Of a stretch of DNA of 5,497 nucleotides, positions 5,395 through 5,497 are shown in pieces (position 1 is the stretch's first letter; each line of letters starts with the position of its first letter). The notes beneath the pieces were generated by a model, which saw only the letters and a list, made by a program, of their open reading frames with translations, was not told the origin of the DNA and ran no database searches. The DNA is from Caulobacteraceae bacterium (lineage in GTDB: Bacteria > Pseudomonadota > Alphaproteobacteria > Caulobacterales > Caulobacteraceae), in assembly GCA_025351125.1 (NCBI GenBank), contig JANXWN010000466.1, positions 1-5,497 of the forward strand, read 5' to 3'. A program made the position numbers and the translations under genes.

Positions 5395-5497
5395 CGGGGG
5401 TTGGTTTTGGCGATGCGGCGATCCATGTCGGCGACCGCCTCGCGGGCTTCGTCGGCGCGGCCCTGGCGGGCGAGGAAAGCGGCATAGCGGCCCAGGC
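5385..5497 (-). repeat. Right arm of the inverted repeat, running to the window edge
   Basis: Reverse-complement copy of 5172-5284, separated from it by a 100-base unique spacer (5285-5384). Its outer end is the last base of the window, so the true extent is unknown. Read on the minus strand it encodes the TPR tail again, from LGRYAAFLARQG to RFRA, then runs into the spacer as MGPSYQ and stops at 5366-5364. The arm starts within the apparent start codon of a new gene, which makes a fold-back chimera more likely than a real second gene copy. Confidence 0.9.

Noticed and set aside
4964..5485. Minus-strand frame of 173 residues through both arms of the inverted repeat
   Set aside because: It is antisense to the TPR gene on one side and out of frame with the inverted TPR copy on the other; it exists because of the repeat.
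5383..5487. Short + strand frame beginning MALNRGLVLAMRR
   Set aside because: Only the first four codons are outside the inverted copy; the rest is the antisense of the TPR gene, so it is not a credible protein even though the start signal looks real.
1..5497. Mobile element, CRISPR, defence, toxin-antitoxin or tRNA signals
   Set aside because: No transposase or integrase motifs, no direct-repeat array and no tRNA-like cloverleaf were seen. The only large repeat is the inverted one at the right edge, which carries no element ends.

Overview
This is a GC-rich bacterial window, most likely from an alphaproteobacterium and possibly from the Caulobacterales or their relatives. The evidence is the protein sequences and the gene order: a MidA-type methyltransferase, a YfiH/LACC1-family protein, Prs, an exported protein of unknown function, a long CTC-type ribosomal protein L25, Pth, and then a membrane-anchored TPR protein. 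L25 and Pth both resemble alphaproteobacterial versions. The lineage is inferred from recalled family consensus, not from a search.

Layout. Every intact gene is on the + strand. Positions 1-270 hold the 3' end of a MidA/NDUFAF7-like methyltransferase. pgeF (274-1053) starts three bases after its stop. prs (1123-2058) makes PRPP. An unrecognised exported protein with a proline-rich linker and four cysteines lies at 2132-3187. A 135-base intergenic region with two candidate hairpins leads to rplY (3323-3931), then pth (3959-4576) and a membrane-TPR gene (4592-5335). The last 162 bases hold a short intergenic region, what looks like the first codons of another gene (ychF is the natural candidate), and an inverted copy of the end of the TPR gene.

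Function. These are mostly housekeeping genes: PRPP supply for nucleotides (prs), purine nucleoside or murein-precursor quality control (pgeF), the 5S rRNA-binding ribosomal protein (rplY) and peptidyl-tRNA recycling (pth). rplY and pth are closely spaced and probably co-transcribed, and their junction has a small hairpin suited to translational coupling. The exported protein and the TPR protein have no assigned role.

Unusual points. The clearest is a 113-base inverted repeat (112 of 113 positions match, counted by eye) at the right edge. It begins exactly where a new gene appears to start, and its only mismatch lies close to the inner breakpoint. That pattern suggests a fold-back chimera from amplification or assembly, although a genuine recent inverted duplication is not excluded. 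I found no mobile element, CRISPR array, RNA gene or defence system, and no convincing new biological system. The real unknowns are the four-cysteine exported protein and the TPR protein.
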